DNA of 64,000 bases from Phyllostachys edulis (taxonomy: Eukaryota > Streptophyta > Magnoliopsida > Poales > Poaceae), in assembly GCA_036346405.1 (NCBI GenBank), contig CM070548.1:71395739-71459738 (forward strand). Direction: 5' to 3'. The translations under genes were made by a program, and so were the position numbers. Below are positions 20,105 through 32,599 of the stretch, in pieces. The notes beneath the pieces were generated by a model that saw only the letters and a program-made list of their open reading frames with translations, was not told the origin of the DNA and did no database searches. The stretch's first letter is position 1; each line of letters begins with the position of its first letter.

Positions 20105-20215
20105 GATGCAGTCACCCAATCATTCGGCGACATACGCATATTTCTGTAAAAAAAAAAAAAAAGCGGGAATATTTTTGTAATTTCTAATAAAAAATAGATT
20201 ATTTAAAAAAAATTC
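20105..20215 (-). repeat. MULE right terminal inverted repeat
   Basis: This is the reverse complement of the left end, ending AAAAAAAATTC at 20215 just before the ACCCATCCTC duplication. It contains a 15-base A run where the left copy has a shorter T run. Confidence 0.85.
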
Positions 20216-20225
20216 ACCCATCCTC

Positions 20226-23200
20226 ACATGTTCAAGTCTCATCAAAACTCCATAAAAACCCAGTGGAAAAAATTTGAAGAAAGAGTGCATGATACACATT
20301 CTACTGTGTTGCACGAATTGCCTCATTAAAAACCTTAGTCGAGAAACTTCAGAAAAATTCATCAAGGGAAAAAGAGTACAATCCACCTAATCTCATTTAA
20401 TCTCCAGGATTTACTCGTTGGGTACTCGATCTTCGTGATCAAGTTTCAATAATGAGTTTGTGAAGATTCTCCCCTTGAATTCTGCACTACTCTAAGTCTC
20501 ATCATTCTAATTCCACGTATGCATCTTTCAAAGCTAGATACTGGAAGTGACTTAGTGAATAAATCTGCAAGATTTTCACATGACTTAGTATGCAGTACTT
20601 TAATTTTATCCATCTTTTGCAATTCATGAGCAAAGAAGAACTTGAGGTTGATATGCTTTGTGATAGGATTCTTCACATAACCCATCTGCACTTGTGCAAC
20701 ACAGGCTGCATTATGTTCATAGATAATAGTGGGGGTTTGCACAGTATTCAATCCACATGACTGCTAGATGTGGTGAATCATCCACCGAAGCCAAGCGTAT
20801 TCTCGTGAGGCCTCGTACAGTGCTATGATTTTCGAGTTGTTCATCGAAGTTGATACAAGACTTTGCTTAGATGATTTCCATGAAAATGCAATTCCACCAC
20901 ACATGAATACATAGTCTGTTTGCGACTTGGATGTATGCGGGTCCGACAGGTATCTGACATCTGCATAACCATTCATAGACAGGTCTTAGTTCTTTCTGTA
21001 GAACAGACCAAGGTCTTTGCTTCCTTAGAGGTATCAGAAGATGTCCTTTATTCCCTGCCAAGGCCTTTTGGTAGGTTCTGCACCATACCTTGCTAATAGG
21101 TTCACAGCAAATGCAATGTCCAGTCCAGTATAGTTTGCTAAATACATGAGTGCTCCTACTGCACTTAAGTATGGGAATTCCAATCCCAAGACTTCCCCTC
21201 CCTCTTCTCTAGGTCTGTACGGATCCTTGTCTTGCTGCAAAGATCTCCCGACCATTGGTATTTTTGAAGGGTATGCCTTTTCAAAGCCGAACCTTTCTAA
21301 CACCTTTTGAGTGTAGGCTAACTAATGCACTAATATCCCTTCAGGGGCATGCTCAAGCTGCAAGCCTAGACAATATTTGGTTTTACCTAAATCTTTTATT
21401 TCGAACTCTGACTCCGGGTAAGAGCTTGCTTTCTTAATTTCTTTCAAGGTTCCGATGATATTCATATCATCTTCATACTATGAGATTATACAAAATCCAT
21501 TCTGGGATTGTTGTATAAATACATAGGGACAATCCTCACTGTTCGTATAGCCTTTCTTGTATAGAAAGTCGCTTCAAGCAATTATACCACATCCCGCCTG
21601 ATTGATTAAGTTCGTACAGTGACTTTCAGAGTTTCACACTGTATAGATTTCTTTTGCCCTGTCTTAGTTCGAGACAGGGATACATTCAATTACCTTCATA
21701 TAAATGTCTGAATCCAAATTTCCATAAAGGTATGCAATTACCACATCCATCAATTTCATTTCCAAATTCAAGTTTACTGTCATTGAGATTACATATTTAA
21801 AGGTAGTTCCGCCCATGACCAGGGAATAGGTTTCTTCATAATCAACTCCTGGACGTTGAGTGAAACCTTGTACAACGAGCCTTGCTTATTTTCATTTCTC
21901 TTTCGAACAAATACCCACTTATGCCCTACAGGGTGCACATAGGGAGGCGTGCGGCTTACAGGCTCAAACACCTTTTTTTTATTCAGAGACAATAATTTTA
22001 TTTATATTGCCTTCTTCCAATCTTCTCAATCTGATCTTTTTTTACATTCAGCGAGCAATGCAAGCTCTGAATCAAGATCGATGATTATGGCAATTTTCTT
22101 TGTAAAATAAATGTCCACATTGGCTGTTGTCATATTCAAATATTCTCCCGTGGTCATATATTTTATAGCTATTTCTTCATGGGGCGATTCTTCTAATGCT
22201 TCTACTTGATCACCGCTGATTTCAATTAAAGGGGCAAGTCCCTTTAGTTTTTCAGCTCCAATGCGTGCGCACACATCCATACTGATATCTCCCTCCATGG
22301 TAATGTTCAAATCCGGTATGCCTCTTCCTAAAGGTTCCATACTGGTGCCATGTCTCAACTGACTCCCCTTCTGGTTCTGGGGAATTTCAGTGATCGGCTG
22401 TGTCAAGTCTTTCTTATCTTTTTTCACCAAGCATCCCCGGTTACTTGGGATTCGAGGGGCCGGAGTTCTCGTCCTTTCTAAGCCCTCAGGACGGGATTAG
22501 GGATACCTTTTTCTTTGTTTGGTATTTCAACCCTCTCCGGTGCATTGCATGCAGGCACATGCAACTTGGTCACGCTCTTCAAATCACTAAAGTGGCTAGG
22601 CAGTTGATTCGCTAATGCTTGTAACTTAATTATCTTCTGGACTTCAATATTTGCTTCACTAGTGCGCGTGTCATGCACATGGATTCTCGTGGCTTGCCAC
22701 GTTATTTCCCGATATTTTTCATCAAAGAGTTGATTTCATCCCCCTAATGACGGGAAACTACAATCATCAAATATGCTATCAACGAAGCGGGCGGTATGCA
22801 AATCTCCAATCATATGGGTCCAAATATCTGATTATAGATGTTGTCTCATAACCAACATATATCCCAGACTTTCGGAGAGGGCCCATTGTAGTTTGCTACG
22901 GTGGTGGTATAGGTACATAAACCTTGCAACTAAATCTGTGAAGATGAGAAATTTTTTGTGCTGACCCTTGCGTTAGTTGCATGGGTGAATGAATGTTATA
23001 TGCTGATGGTCTAACATTGATGAGAGTTGCCGCGTGCAGGACTGTGTCTCCCCAACATGTAGTTGGTAAATTACAATCTGCAAAAGGGGTCAGGCAATAA
23101 ATTTAATTCTTTTAATTAATGTCTCTGCTAGTCCATTCTGGGTGTGGACATGTGGTACGAAACGCTCAACGTTAATTCCCATTACCATGCAATAATCATC

Positions 23201-24850
23201 AAATGCTTTTGAAATAAATTCTCCGGCGTTGTCCATTCTGATGGACTTCACATGATGATCAGGAAAATTAATTTTAATTTTAATTATCTACGAGATTAGC
23301 TTTGCAAAAGCATGGTTCTCGTAGACAATAAACATATGTTCAAACATTTCAAGGAAGTATCGATAAGCACCATAAAATACCTAAATGGCCCTGACAGGGG
23401 CTGTAGAGGACCGTAAATGTCTATCTAGATACGGTCCAAGAATGCAGGGACTTCATCCTTCGCTTTTAGAGTAGAAGGTTTAGTAATTAAATTCCCGGTG
23501 GCACATGCGGGGCACACAAAATCTTCCTGATACAGAAGATTCTTTACATCGATATTACGTCCCTGTGAATTGTTAATTATATTTCTCATCATCCTGAGAC
23601 TTGGGTGACCTAATCTATCATGCCAAAGACAGAAAAATTCAGAGCTGCTAAATACAGTTTTTAGGGTGGTATAGGCTGCGAGTGCCTTAATATTAGTATA
23701 GTATAGCCCAGTTTCATATGAAAAAAGTTGTTCTAATACCCTTTTTCTACTTTCTTCACGCTTTGTAATGAGCAGGTATTCCTTACCATACTCTTCTCCA
23801 GTCTCTACGTGGAAACCGTTAGCGCGAATATCCTTGAGAGTTCTATTTGATTCTAGGTACAACAAGGCATCCTTAATGACCAAAGTTGTGCCCATCGAGA
23901 GTATAATTGTGGCCCTTCTTGAGCCTATTATACAAGTATCACTGCCTGCGATTGTCGTAAGACTACCAGCATTCTTGCTGATCGACTGAAATTTTTTTGT
24001 CTCTCTCAAGATGGTATTCGTTGTGCCTCTATCCGCTAAGCACACTTTCTCCATAGGGCGCCACAAGCGTTCTGATATAAAGTATTTATTAATATGAGGT
24101 AGGAAGCAATCCACACATAAATAAAATACTTTAAAATCAGAACATAACTTGCTATTATAAATACGAAAAAATAAGTCTTGCATGACTCATCATAAGAATT
24201 TAATGCTTTGCTCACCTAGAGCTTACAACCATTATTCAAAGTATAAATTAATTCAATGTTTTGCCTCAATCTGCTCTGTGGCGATCTTCTCCTCTTGGGC
24301 AACTACGACTGCGGCCGCTGCGATGTCCAAAGGAGGGGTGATAGGGGCTGCTACTGGGCTGTCCACATTCATGAGTGCAACTAATGGCTGTGGATCCTCC
24401 GTGCCTGCAATGGCGAGGTGTGCCTTGTGCTGTCATTTGCCCTTCTTCTTAGACTGGAAAGCATCAATGATGTGCGACCCACGACCTTACCATTCTTGCC
24501 CATCTCCTTTGTGAGAGGCTTCCTCACCTTATAGCTACTAGCATTGGTTTCATGGCCAACATTGCTACTAGGCGGCTGTGAGATGTAGTTATTTCTTAGA
24601 ATATTATATTGAGCTTCCGCAACTTGCATGATGTTAATCAATTTAGCATACTCCTTGTAGCTATCCTGACAATAGTTGCGTGCGGATTGCACCGCATTCG
24701 GGTAAAAGGTAGAGAGAGTCTTCTCAGCCTTCTGCTCATCCGTTATTACCTTACCACAGAGTTGAAGACTGGTACAAATTTTGGGTCAGCTCTTCGAACT
24801 CCTAGTTCGTGATACCAGTCATTTTCATATTCATGCAAAGAGTTCATAAG
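20226..24850 (-). pseudogene. copia-2 body: gag to RNase H (broken)
   Basis: Read right to left: gag with LRLCGK-like and KTLSTFYPNAVQSARNYC (24381-24800); protease and GAG-pre-integrase with WHDRLGHPSLRMMRNII and CPACATGN (23425-24183); integrase (22030-23424, frameshifted); reverse transcriptase with YEDDMNIIGT near 21445-21475 and RYLVSAVGALMYLANYT-like residues (21034-21303); and RNase H with SKQSLVSTSMNNSKIIALYEA, TKHINLKFFFAHEL and ENLADLFTKSLP (20446-20976). Multiple stops and shifts are present. The 3' end continues, across the MULE insertion, into the polypurine tract and LTR at 8731-9006. No 5' LTR or primer-binding site is visible on the right, so the element is 5'-truncated. Confidence 0.9.
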
Positions 24851-25904
24851 ATTACTGTTGGCAATTTGCATAAAATAGTTGCAAAATTCTCATAATGTTC
24901 TCGTATTTTTCTATGCATTTTTCATGATTTACTACTATTTTCAGTGATTAAAAGTAATATAAACAATCACAGATAATCAAAACAGTAAATACAATATATA
25001 AAATTTCATAGAAACAATAATAATAAAGTTAAACATGCTTCAAATGCTCAAAAAGATTCAAAATTTGGATTCTCGAGGCTCTTTTTCTGCTACAATATGA
25101 ACTTTTGGTGAATTCTGCAATTTTTGAGGGCCTTCGTGCAAATTTTTTGTTTTTTCTTTTCTTTTCCCTCCTTTTTTTCTTCTTTTCTCTTCCGAAATTC
25201 TTTCCAACCGTGCCCACTTTTTTTCTTTTTTTTCTTCTTCTTCCCGAATTCCTTCTGGTCAGGACCATTAACCTGGCCCATCTCAGCTCAAGATGGACCA
25301 TACAAAGTGGGGGGGGTGGAGTTAGGGTTTCCTAACCTGTTCTAGATAGGCGGCGGCTCGCTTAGCGAAGCGAGCGGTAGCGCGTGCTAAGCGGTGGTGC
25401 GCTATCTTGGCGGGCGGTGCAAGCTCATCGTTCGAGCCATATTGAACGCGCATGGCGGCGGCTTGCCGCCAGGCCGTCGAAAGCCCGTCTTGAAGCGGCG
25501 TGGTCGTCTGTGGCCCGTCGCGATAAGTGGCGGCGTGGCGATGGGCGTGGCGGCGTCTGGCCGTCTGGCAACATGCGGGTGGTGGCGGCACGTGGTGCGG
25601 GTGGTGGCGGCACGTGGTGCGGCCAGTGGCGCGACGAGTTAGCGCTGACTTCGTGCGAAGCGGCGATGCATGTGGCGGCGGCGGCAACAACAACACGCTT
25701 TTGGCGCGCAGGCGCTATGGCGCGCGCGTCTTGGCAGCGTCTTGAGCTTGATTGCGTGTGGGCATCATGTCGGCGGCGGCACCGGCATGATGCAGTGGCG
25801 TGTGGGCGGCCAGTCTTTGGGGCCGCGTGTTGGTGGCGACACGATGCGCCCAGCTCGAGGGCGCTCACGGGCACAGAGCGGCTGCAAGCTGGGGTGGCGG
25901 AGGC
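24851..25904. other. Unassigned sequence between copia-2 and the Tat gypsy
   Basis: 24851-25325 is AT-rich with long polypyrimidine tracts (25135-25260) and may be copia-2 leader. From about 25330 the sequence becomes strongly GC-rich, with a 22-bp direct duplication at about 25578-25621 (gtggtggcggcacgtggtgcgg). Long frames on both strands here are alanine/arginine/histidine-rich chance frames. It could be a proximal part of the gypsy LTR, but I find no matching copy before 35985. Confidence 0.4.
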
Positions 25905-26445
25905 CGTGCGAACGCGGCGAACCGAAGAACTGCGATGCCGAGGGCCCCTGTGATCCTGACGAAGGGCCTCCGGATCTGCCGAGGCCCCCCAGGAGCATCA
26001 AGAAGGCCACAGAGTGAACCGGAAGCACCCGGGAGGTGTCGAAGGCCGGGCGGCCCGGGACCACGGAGGTCCCGGGTCCCAGGAAGCATGGTGAGACATC
26101 CCGGAGAGACTCTGAGGTCCCGTCTGACCAGTAGGGGAGCAGTGAGTAGCCGGATCCACCACCTGGTAGGCTAGGTCGGGGAGGATCACCGTGCTCCAGA
26201 CCTACTCCTAGGTGGGAAACTCCCTGAGCCCCTAGTTACGTGTACTTCACTAGGGGTACAAGTGTAATTCCCTGTACCAAGGTAGGAGGCTATAAGTAGC
26301 CCTCCTCCCTCACCGTGTAAAGGGCGACTTTTTCGGGTAATAAAAGAAAGGGCATTTCTAGTCGAGCTCCACATCCGAGACCCTTCGGCCCACTCTAACC
26401 GGTGAAGGTATCCCTTCGATTCTTTATGCAGTCCGTTTTATACCA
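25905..26445 (+). repeat. Tat gypsy 5' LTR (core)
   Basis: It matches 35985-36512 from cgaaccgaagaactgcgatg to ccgttttatacc. It contains a TATA-like gctataagtagcc near 26290 and a polyadenylation signal, aataaaag, near 26340. The outer start is uncertain because similarity fades gradually on the left. Confidence 0.8.
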
Positions 26446-26451
26446 CGGCGG

Positions 26452-26468
26452 TTGGCGCCGTCCGTGGG
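26452..26468 (+). other. Tat gypsy primer-binding site
   Basis: The sequence ttggcgccgtccgtggg lies just inside the 5' LTR. It is one base from the TTGGCGCCGTCTGTGGG site common to grass Tat-type elements. Confidence 0.88.
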
Positions 26469-26929
26469 GTTGACCACGAAAGTCATAGGACCGAGGCAAG
26501 GATGGCCCCTGCAAGGCGCGTCCAAGGTCTCCACGGCCAAGCGGCCTTGCCCGCCCACCCAACACACAGGGGCCAAGAGGAGCGAGCGTCTGCGGCGGCG
26601 GCCCTGCGCTGCCGGAGGAAGAGGCGAATAACTCCACTCACGGGCGTTGTCGCGGCAACACCCAACCGCCAAGCACCTCCGCCTAATCCCCAACCTCCGC
26701 CCGGCCATGCGGCCCTCGGAGTGCACTGACAAACTTCGAGGCCCTCAGCGGAACTCGGCCGACCTCCGTGAGGCTGCTCGGCTGCGGCTGGCCCACAGAG
26801 GTGGCCTCGCCCGATCTGGGGCAGCGGACCCCGGAATGCCCACCACTCCCGGGCAAATCTCCGACTTAGGGGATCCTAATTCCCCATTGAGCGAGGACTT
26901 GAAGCGGCCGCTGGCCCAAGGACTTCAAG

Positions 26930-27430
26930 ATGCCGAAGTCACCCCTTCGAAGGCACCATGACCTGCGAGTTCCTCAGGAGTCTCTGAAAGCGGCCATAGA
27001 GGCGCGCGGGGGCGACACCACGACGACAAAAGCATCTCCCTCGCTCTCAAGGGCGTCGCCCACTTGGTTCTTCACCATCCCCCGATCCGTGTATGCGGCA
27101 GGAGCGATTCTTGCGACCTTGTGCGCAACAACTCAAGAAACTACGTCGAGCCGAAGGGCCTTGGGACATCTGTTCCTTTATAAGCGGGCCTCGGGCGAAT
27201 CCCTCATGACTTCTTCGGGAGGTTCGCCGAGGTAAAATGCAGTGAGGCGTCAGCGAGACAACGGTGATCAGCGGCAACTGCGAGCTGCGAAGGCCGCTTT
27301 GGGAGGTAGGCCCGCAAGCCCATCTCCCGTGGCAGAGCTCTTTGACAAAATGGAGAATGCTGCGGCGAGGAGGATAGCTGCGGGAGGGGGAGGTTGCGAG
27401 CACTCAACGCCCCAAAACCGGTCGTGAGCG
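26930..27430 (+). pseudogene. gag: Tat gypsy gag remnant
   Basis: Frames in this stretch contain retrotransposon-gag-like residues spread over different phases: LALKGVAHLVLHH, then GHLFLYKRASGESL and a following FGRFAEVKC. They match the order of the gag core (WF...P...SW..L...F....) but with several frameshifts. 26470-26930 and 27430-27790 are of the same GC-rich kind without recognisable motifs. Confidence 0.6.
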
Positions 27431-27789
27431 AGAACAAGCTCTGACCAACTCTAAGCAGTAGCGGTAACTACCGCCCAAAAGTCGTGGAGTCTACCATGTG
27501 GGCGCCACCCAAGACCAGAAGGCACAAAAATGGCGGCCGAAGAGGCGGCAGCGAGGCAGCGAGACGGCGTCTTGAGGCGGCGGCCGAGATGCATGACAGC
27601 GCGAAAAAGGTCACGTCATCTTGTGACCTCCATGGAAAATCTTTCGCATACCACATGACTGCCGCACCATTGCGGCCATGAACAATTACATCAACACGCC
27701 ACCCGCAACAAGCGAGGCGAGGGCACTAGGGGCTCCGGCAATCAAGCGCCCGACCCGCAAACAAGACCACAAAGCGAGGAGCCGCGGCG

Positions 27790-29060
27790 AGCTGCGTCGT
27801 GGTCATCAACATGATAGCGGGTGGATCCTCGCTCGGCCTAAAGTCAAGAAGCGCGCGGCGCCCTCGCCGACGAATCCACCCGTCGCGGCGGGGCACGCGC
27901 GAGGCGCCCGTCTGCCGAGGTGCCCATCACCTTCGGCCCGAGGGCGCCAGGCATCCACTTCGCGCCAAGACCCTCGTCGTTTCCACTACCATTGCGGACT
28001 TGGTCGGTAGCGTCTGATCGGCGGTGGAAGTTCGCCAACCTTTGTTCGGAGATGCCTTTGACAAGATGATGATCCTGCGGACCGCTGTCACCCGGGCATA
28101 CCCTCGTGAGGCCGGGGAAGACCGATGGCGGCGTCGAGCGGTCGACTGGCCGTCACGTTAAGCACCGACTCGCCAGCGCCGCGAAATCATCACTTTGGCG
28201 TAGTCCACATGCGATACCGATTACGCGCCATCTGGGCGAACGCGTTGAGCACGCCGGTAGCGATCGCTCACCACAACTACATATGCCTCAAGATCCCGCT
28301 CAGCGGGGTGTCATCACCGTCTTGAGGCGACCAAGACCTCGCAAAGGCAAGCGAGTTGGCCATTGACCCTTCGCGCCATGTACACGGTCGCTCAAATCAC
28401 GATCGCGCCCGCCGAACCCTCGACAAGTGGGCCCAAAAGCAGAACCGAAGGGCCAATTGGAAAGGATATACAGGGAGATGTCTCCGGAAAAAAGCTGTTG
28501 CCACAGGCACGGACCTTCCTCAAGTGGTAGCAGCGCCATCCTTGGGGTCGCCGGGCAACTCGATATCTTCGCATGGTGCGGAGGACATTCGAGCGTGGCA
28601 GAAACCATGGAGCACCGCCTCGCTCTGCGGGCAACCTTCAAAAGCGAAGCGCACCGCGCATAGCCGGGCGGCTACTGAGCCGCCAAGGCAGAGATATAAA
28701 ACTCCTCAAAGGCGGGGTTGTCAAGGAGATCAAACATTGGATGGCTAGCAAACCGGTCTTGGTGCAAAAAACGCGGGCAAATGGCGTATGTCGTCGACTT
28801 CCTGAGAACCTCAACAAGGCCTCCCCAAGGATGATTTCCGCTACCTCGCATAGACGGTTGGTGGGCGCCACCTCATTTGTGGTGATGAGCTTCCTCGGCG
28901 CATACTCGGGTACCATCAAATCTTCATGGCGGGGGCAGCGAAGCGAAGCGGCGGCCTTTATAACACCTGTCGGGACTTTCGCTTCCATGAGAATGCCCTT
29001 GACCTCAAACGCCGGGCAACTTTCACCGACTCATCACCAAAGTCTTTGGCGGAATAGTTG
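27790..29060 (+). pseudogene. pol: Tat gypsy protease and reverse transcriptase remnant
   Basis: The region starts with INMIAGGSSLGL (upstream of the protease in this group), then a THPLRAKTLVVSTTIADLV-like protease flank near 27950-28010. Reverse transcriptase fingers follow at about 28690-29060: LLKGGVVKEIKHWMA, KPVLVQKTRANG, a degenerate DLNKA..PKD block, and RLVGATSFVVMSFLGAYSG, with ITPVGTF after it. The catalytic YxDD region should lie just downstream (about 29070-29130) but is too damaged to read with confidence. Confidence 0.75.
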
Positions 29061-29859
29061 GGCGTAGCGTCGAAGCCTCGTCGGCGACATTGTCGTGAAA
29101 AAGCAAGCTCGCTTGCTCTCCCTGAGAGGACCTCGAAATATTTGGCAACCTCGGGAGGAGGAATCAAGCTAAACCCGAAAAGTGTGCTAGCCGGGGTCAA
29201 AGGCGACAAGTTACTAGGATTCCTCATCTCTGAAAGAGGCGCCGAAGCCAACCGGAGAAAATCCGGGCGACAAGAGATGGGCGTCTCGCGCTTGGCCTGA
29301 TCTGGCGGCTAACGGGCGCCTCGCGGCCCTCGGCGCTCTTGTCCCGATCGGTGGCGGGCTCTGCCCTTCTTCAAAACCCTTGGCGAGCCATTCCATTGGG
29401 CCGAGAACTGCCGAGCAGCGTTTGGGACCTCAAAGGTACTTGAATCGGCTCAAGAGCTTAACAAGCCCGAAGCCCGGTAGCGGCTCCTCTTGTACCTCGC
29501 CGCCTCGGTGCGCCTTGATCAACGCCGTGCTCGTACAAGAGGATGATATTAACGACCCGTGTACTACATCTCCGAAGCACTCCAAGGAGGCGAAGGTCCG
29601 ATACCAAGAGTTAGAAAAGCTCGCGTCGCCCTACTCATGGCCTCGCGCAAGCTCGCCACTACTTCTGGCGCATCCATCATCGTGCCAACATCCTACCCCC
29701 TGGCGCTCATGCCGCAACAAGGATGCGGCCAGGCGCGTGGCAAGTGGGCGTGAGCGGCACCGCCGACATTACCTTGGCGTCCGCCGCGGCAATCAAATCC
29801 CAATCCCTAGCGGACTTAAATGGCGAATGGACCCACGGCGGAGGACCACCTCGCGGGGC

Positions 29860-30240
29860 GGCTGACGCGCCGTGGACCATCTACACACACGGATCGTGGT
29901 GCGCGGCGGGAAGCGGCCTTGGCGACCATATTAGTGCGCCCGGATGGGCGAAGCATGTCGTATCACGCCGCCTCGACTTCCCGCAACCAATAATGCGCGG
30001 AATATGAGGCTCTCTGCTGGGACCGCCAAAAGCCAAAAGCTGGCGTAGCGCCTCATAATCAAGCGACTCCGCCTCATGGCGAGCCGCCGACAAAACCGTG
30101 ACGGGGACCCGAAATGGCACGATGCACGAAAGCTGGCGAGCATGACAAACCACTTCCTCGGCATCCTTGTCCAAGCAATCCCGGGGCAACAATGAAGCGG
30201 CCGTCGACTTCGCCAAGGCGGCGAGCTCGAGAGACCGTCG
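29860..30240 (+). pseudogene. Tat gypsy RNase H remnant
   Basis: PWTIYTHGSWCAAGSGLGD corresponds to the first acidic block of RNase H in this group (normally PWxLxxDGSSxxxGSGAG); here the key aspartate is replaced by histidine. A RRLDFPQP stretch and a later NNEAAVDFAKAASS block, matching the C-terminal ADxLAKAAS motif, follow in other frames. Confidence 0.7.
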
Positions 30241-30489
30241 AGGCGAAGTCTTCTCACAGTCTTGTGCACCCCTCGGCATTGTCGGAGGAGCCCTCGCATC
30301 CCGGAGGCACAAATTTGAGCTCAAGCACCAACACTGGGCGGGGCAAAGCGCCGCGTCTGTCTGCTAGTCGGCCAAGCAGTTGGCAGCCAATCATCACCTA
30401 CCTCAAGGGGCGAGGCAAAAATCCCTCCAAAGCACGAAGACTCGGGCATCGCTCCCGAAACTACCGCATCATAAAAGCGACTTGTACAA

Positions 30490-31560
30490 GGGGTGTGTGC
30501 ACCCCATTTCTCCATGCGTGTCGCACCAAGAAGGAGGGACTTCTTGAAGCATATCCACGAGGCTGTGGGCGCGCAAACCCCGAACATCGTCGCAAAAGCC
30601 TTTCGCCAAGGCTGTCTTGTGTGGCGCTCCGGGCGCCGAGGACCTCGTTCGGCATTGCCAAGGTGCCGATGGGCTAGCCACATTCGGCGCCGCGTACCCC
30701 TCGGCCGCTACCCGTCGGCCCGCCGCCGCATGATGGGGCCGGACATCATAGGCCCATTCCGTACGCAAAGGCGACCTCGCTTCGCCTTTGTTGCCATCGA
30801 ATACTTCTCCGGTGGGTGGGGCGGAGCCGTCGCTAAAATCATGGCGGCTTCTTCTTGAGATTTGCATGGAGCTTATCGTCTGCAGTGCGAGTGTCTTGCG
30901 GGGCGTAAATCACCGATCGCGGCACCAGTTTGACTCCACGGCCTTCAAGGCATTTTGTCGAGGGCCTCGGCATTACAATCAACCGCCTCCGTAGGCCATC
31001 CGAGGCCAGCGGAGCCGTGGAAGCGAACCAGCAGCAACCTCATCGCCGGCCTCAACAAGCGCCTCGTCGGCTGCCAAGGGACTCTGGCGGAAAAAGCTGC
31101 GAAGGCATTGTGGGCCCTCGCTGCGCGCCTACTCGAGCCACGGGTTTCTCCCGTTCAAAGCATTGTTGGGGATGAGGCAATGACCGGGGAGCTTCGCCGC
31201 AAGGTCCCTGGGCAACACAAGACCTTGACCACCTTGGCAGTGAAGTCTCCTGGACCTCCTAGAGGAAGCGTCGAAGCAATCTCAACTATGGCGAAGTACA
31301 CGGACGGCATGGCAAGATCATACAACAAGAGGTGAGGCCCGCCCACTCGCTTTGGCGACATGGTCCTCAAGCAGTCGCCAACCCCTCCAGATGGGCAAAC
31401 TCGAGTCCAAATGGGAAGGCCCTACATCATCACCAAGAGCACAAAGTGGCGCGCACTACGCCACCACTGGAGACTATGACTCAGCCATACAGGCATGAGA
31501 GCAACCATGATTCTACCCCTAGAAGGTTCCTTTTTCTTTTGTATTTTGTACAAAAATCAT
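30490..31560 (+). pseudogene. Tat gypsy integrase remnant
   Basis: Successive frames give DFLKHIHEAVGAQ (zinc-binding arm), MGPDIIGPF and RFAFVAIEYFSGGWGGA (first catalytic block), FDSTAFKAFC (second block), then SPVQSIVGDEAM, TKSTKWRALRHHW and related C-terminal residues. The order matches Tat integrases and the strand is plus, but six or more frame changes are needed. Confidence 0.75.
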
Positions 31561-31669
31561 TTGCGTCAGGACACTAAACCCTTGATGGGGCAGCGGGCGG
31601 CATGTACAAATGTGTAGCTTTTGGGAACTTCTTTGCAATTACTTGAGGACCACGTAAGGAAGCACCTCG

Positions 31670-31950
31670 CGATTAACACACCATAAACTATAGCCACCGC
31701 ATGGCCTAAGGCCGGTGCACCGCTCCCCCAGCAGGCGGTGTATAAACTCTAACCACGCGCATGGCCTAAGGCCGGTGCCCCCCCAGCAGGCGGTGTATAA
31801 ACTCTAACCACCGCGCATGCCCTAAGGCCCGGTGCACCACCCGCAGGCGGTGTATAAACTCTAGCCACCGCGCATGGCCCTAGGCCCCGGTGCACACCGC
31901 CCCCCTTCGCGGGCGGGTGTATAAACCCAGGGCATCACGCATAACCCTAG
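31670..31950 (+). repeat. About 60-bp tandem repeat after pol, four units
   Basis: Units contain gcatggcctaaggccggtgc followed by agcaggcggtgtataaactcta; they are 55-62 bases long and diverge towards the right. They lie in the untranslated region after integrase. Confidence 0.85.
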
Positions 31951-31964
31951 GGGATGTCCTAAGA

Positions 31965-32200
31965 TCAAGGCTCCCCGGAGCCCTATCTAAGAAGAATGGG
32001 GGACGGCGCGAGGCTTCGCCTCCCCCGAACAAAGCTAGATCAGGGCTCCCGGAGCCTATCTAAGAATGGGGGCAGTGCGAGGCCATCCTCCCCGAACAAA
32101 AATAGTCGGGGCTCCCGGAGCCCTATCTAGAAAGAGTGGGGGCGGTCTGAGCCGCCTCCCGGATAAAAATAGACCAAGGCTCCCGGGCCCTACCTGAATT
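31965..32200 (+). repeat. About 70-bp tandem repeat, three to four units
   Basis: Each unit contains ggctcccggagccctatcta, then a gaatgggggcggngcgaggc block and cgaacaaaaatag. The units form short hairpins (ggctccNggagcc). This is a second, unrelated array directly after the 60-bp array. Confidence 0.85.
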
Positions 32201-32599
32201 AGAATAGCATTGAGAAATCGACCAAGGGTGGCGTTCTGAAACCACCATGATACAATCACGCCCATGTTATTAAGAAAAAATATAACACTCAACACAAGGT
32301 ACATATCATCGCGTTACAACACCAAATGGCGATGGCGCAAATCATTTGCCGCACAACCTACGCTGCGTCACGGGCCATACATCTTTGGGACAAAGTCCCA
32401 CTCTTCCTGTCGTCGCCCAAGCAAGCGGCTCCTCGTCAGGCGCCCGTGACAACTATTGCTCATATTGCCTCTGTACAACCCGTCTTACGGGGTGTCCGGC
32501 GAGCTCGTCGAGGCCTCCCGGCGCGGAGGAGCACCGGGGTCCGTGCTTGCATATGACCTCTGCGTGCCGAAGGCCCTCATCTCTTCCACGCACCTTAGC

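Larger units (their letters stand above)
9018..20215. mobile_element. Mutator-like element (MULE), 11.2 kb, carrying GRF zinc-finger genes
   Basis: The outermost 48 bases at the left (starting GAATTTTTTTAAAATAATC) and the reverse complement of the right end match at all but about one position. Similarity then continues with gaps through an ACAGAAATATGCGT block to about 110 bases. The element is flanked by a perfect 10-bp duplication, ACCCATCCTC (9008-9017 and 20216-20225). Removing it joins the two halves of copia-2. Long inverted repeats with an 8-11-bp duplication are the hallmark of Mutator-like elements. No MuDR-type transposase is recognisable, so this copy is non-autonomous. The interior holds a promoter with a non-coding exon, a truncated gypsy, three GRF zinc-finger genes or pseudogenes and several tandem repeats. 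Confidence 0.85.

Noticed and set aside
25384..26174. A host gene in the GC-rich stretch before the Tat gypsy
   Set aside because: Long frames exist in several phases with alanine/arginine bias, no splice structure and no recognisable domain, and they run into the LTR.
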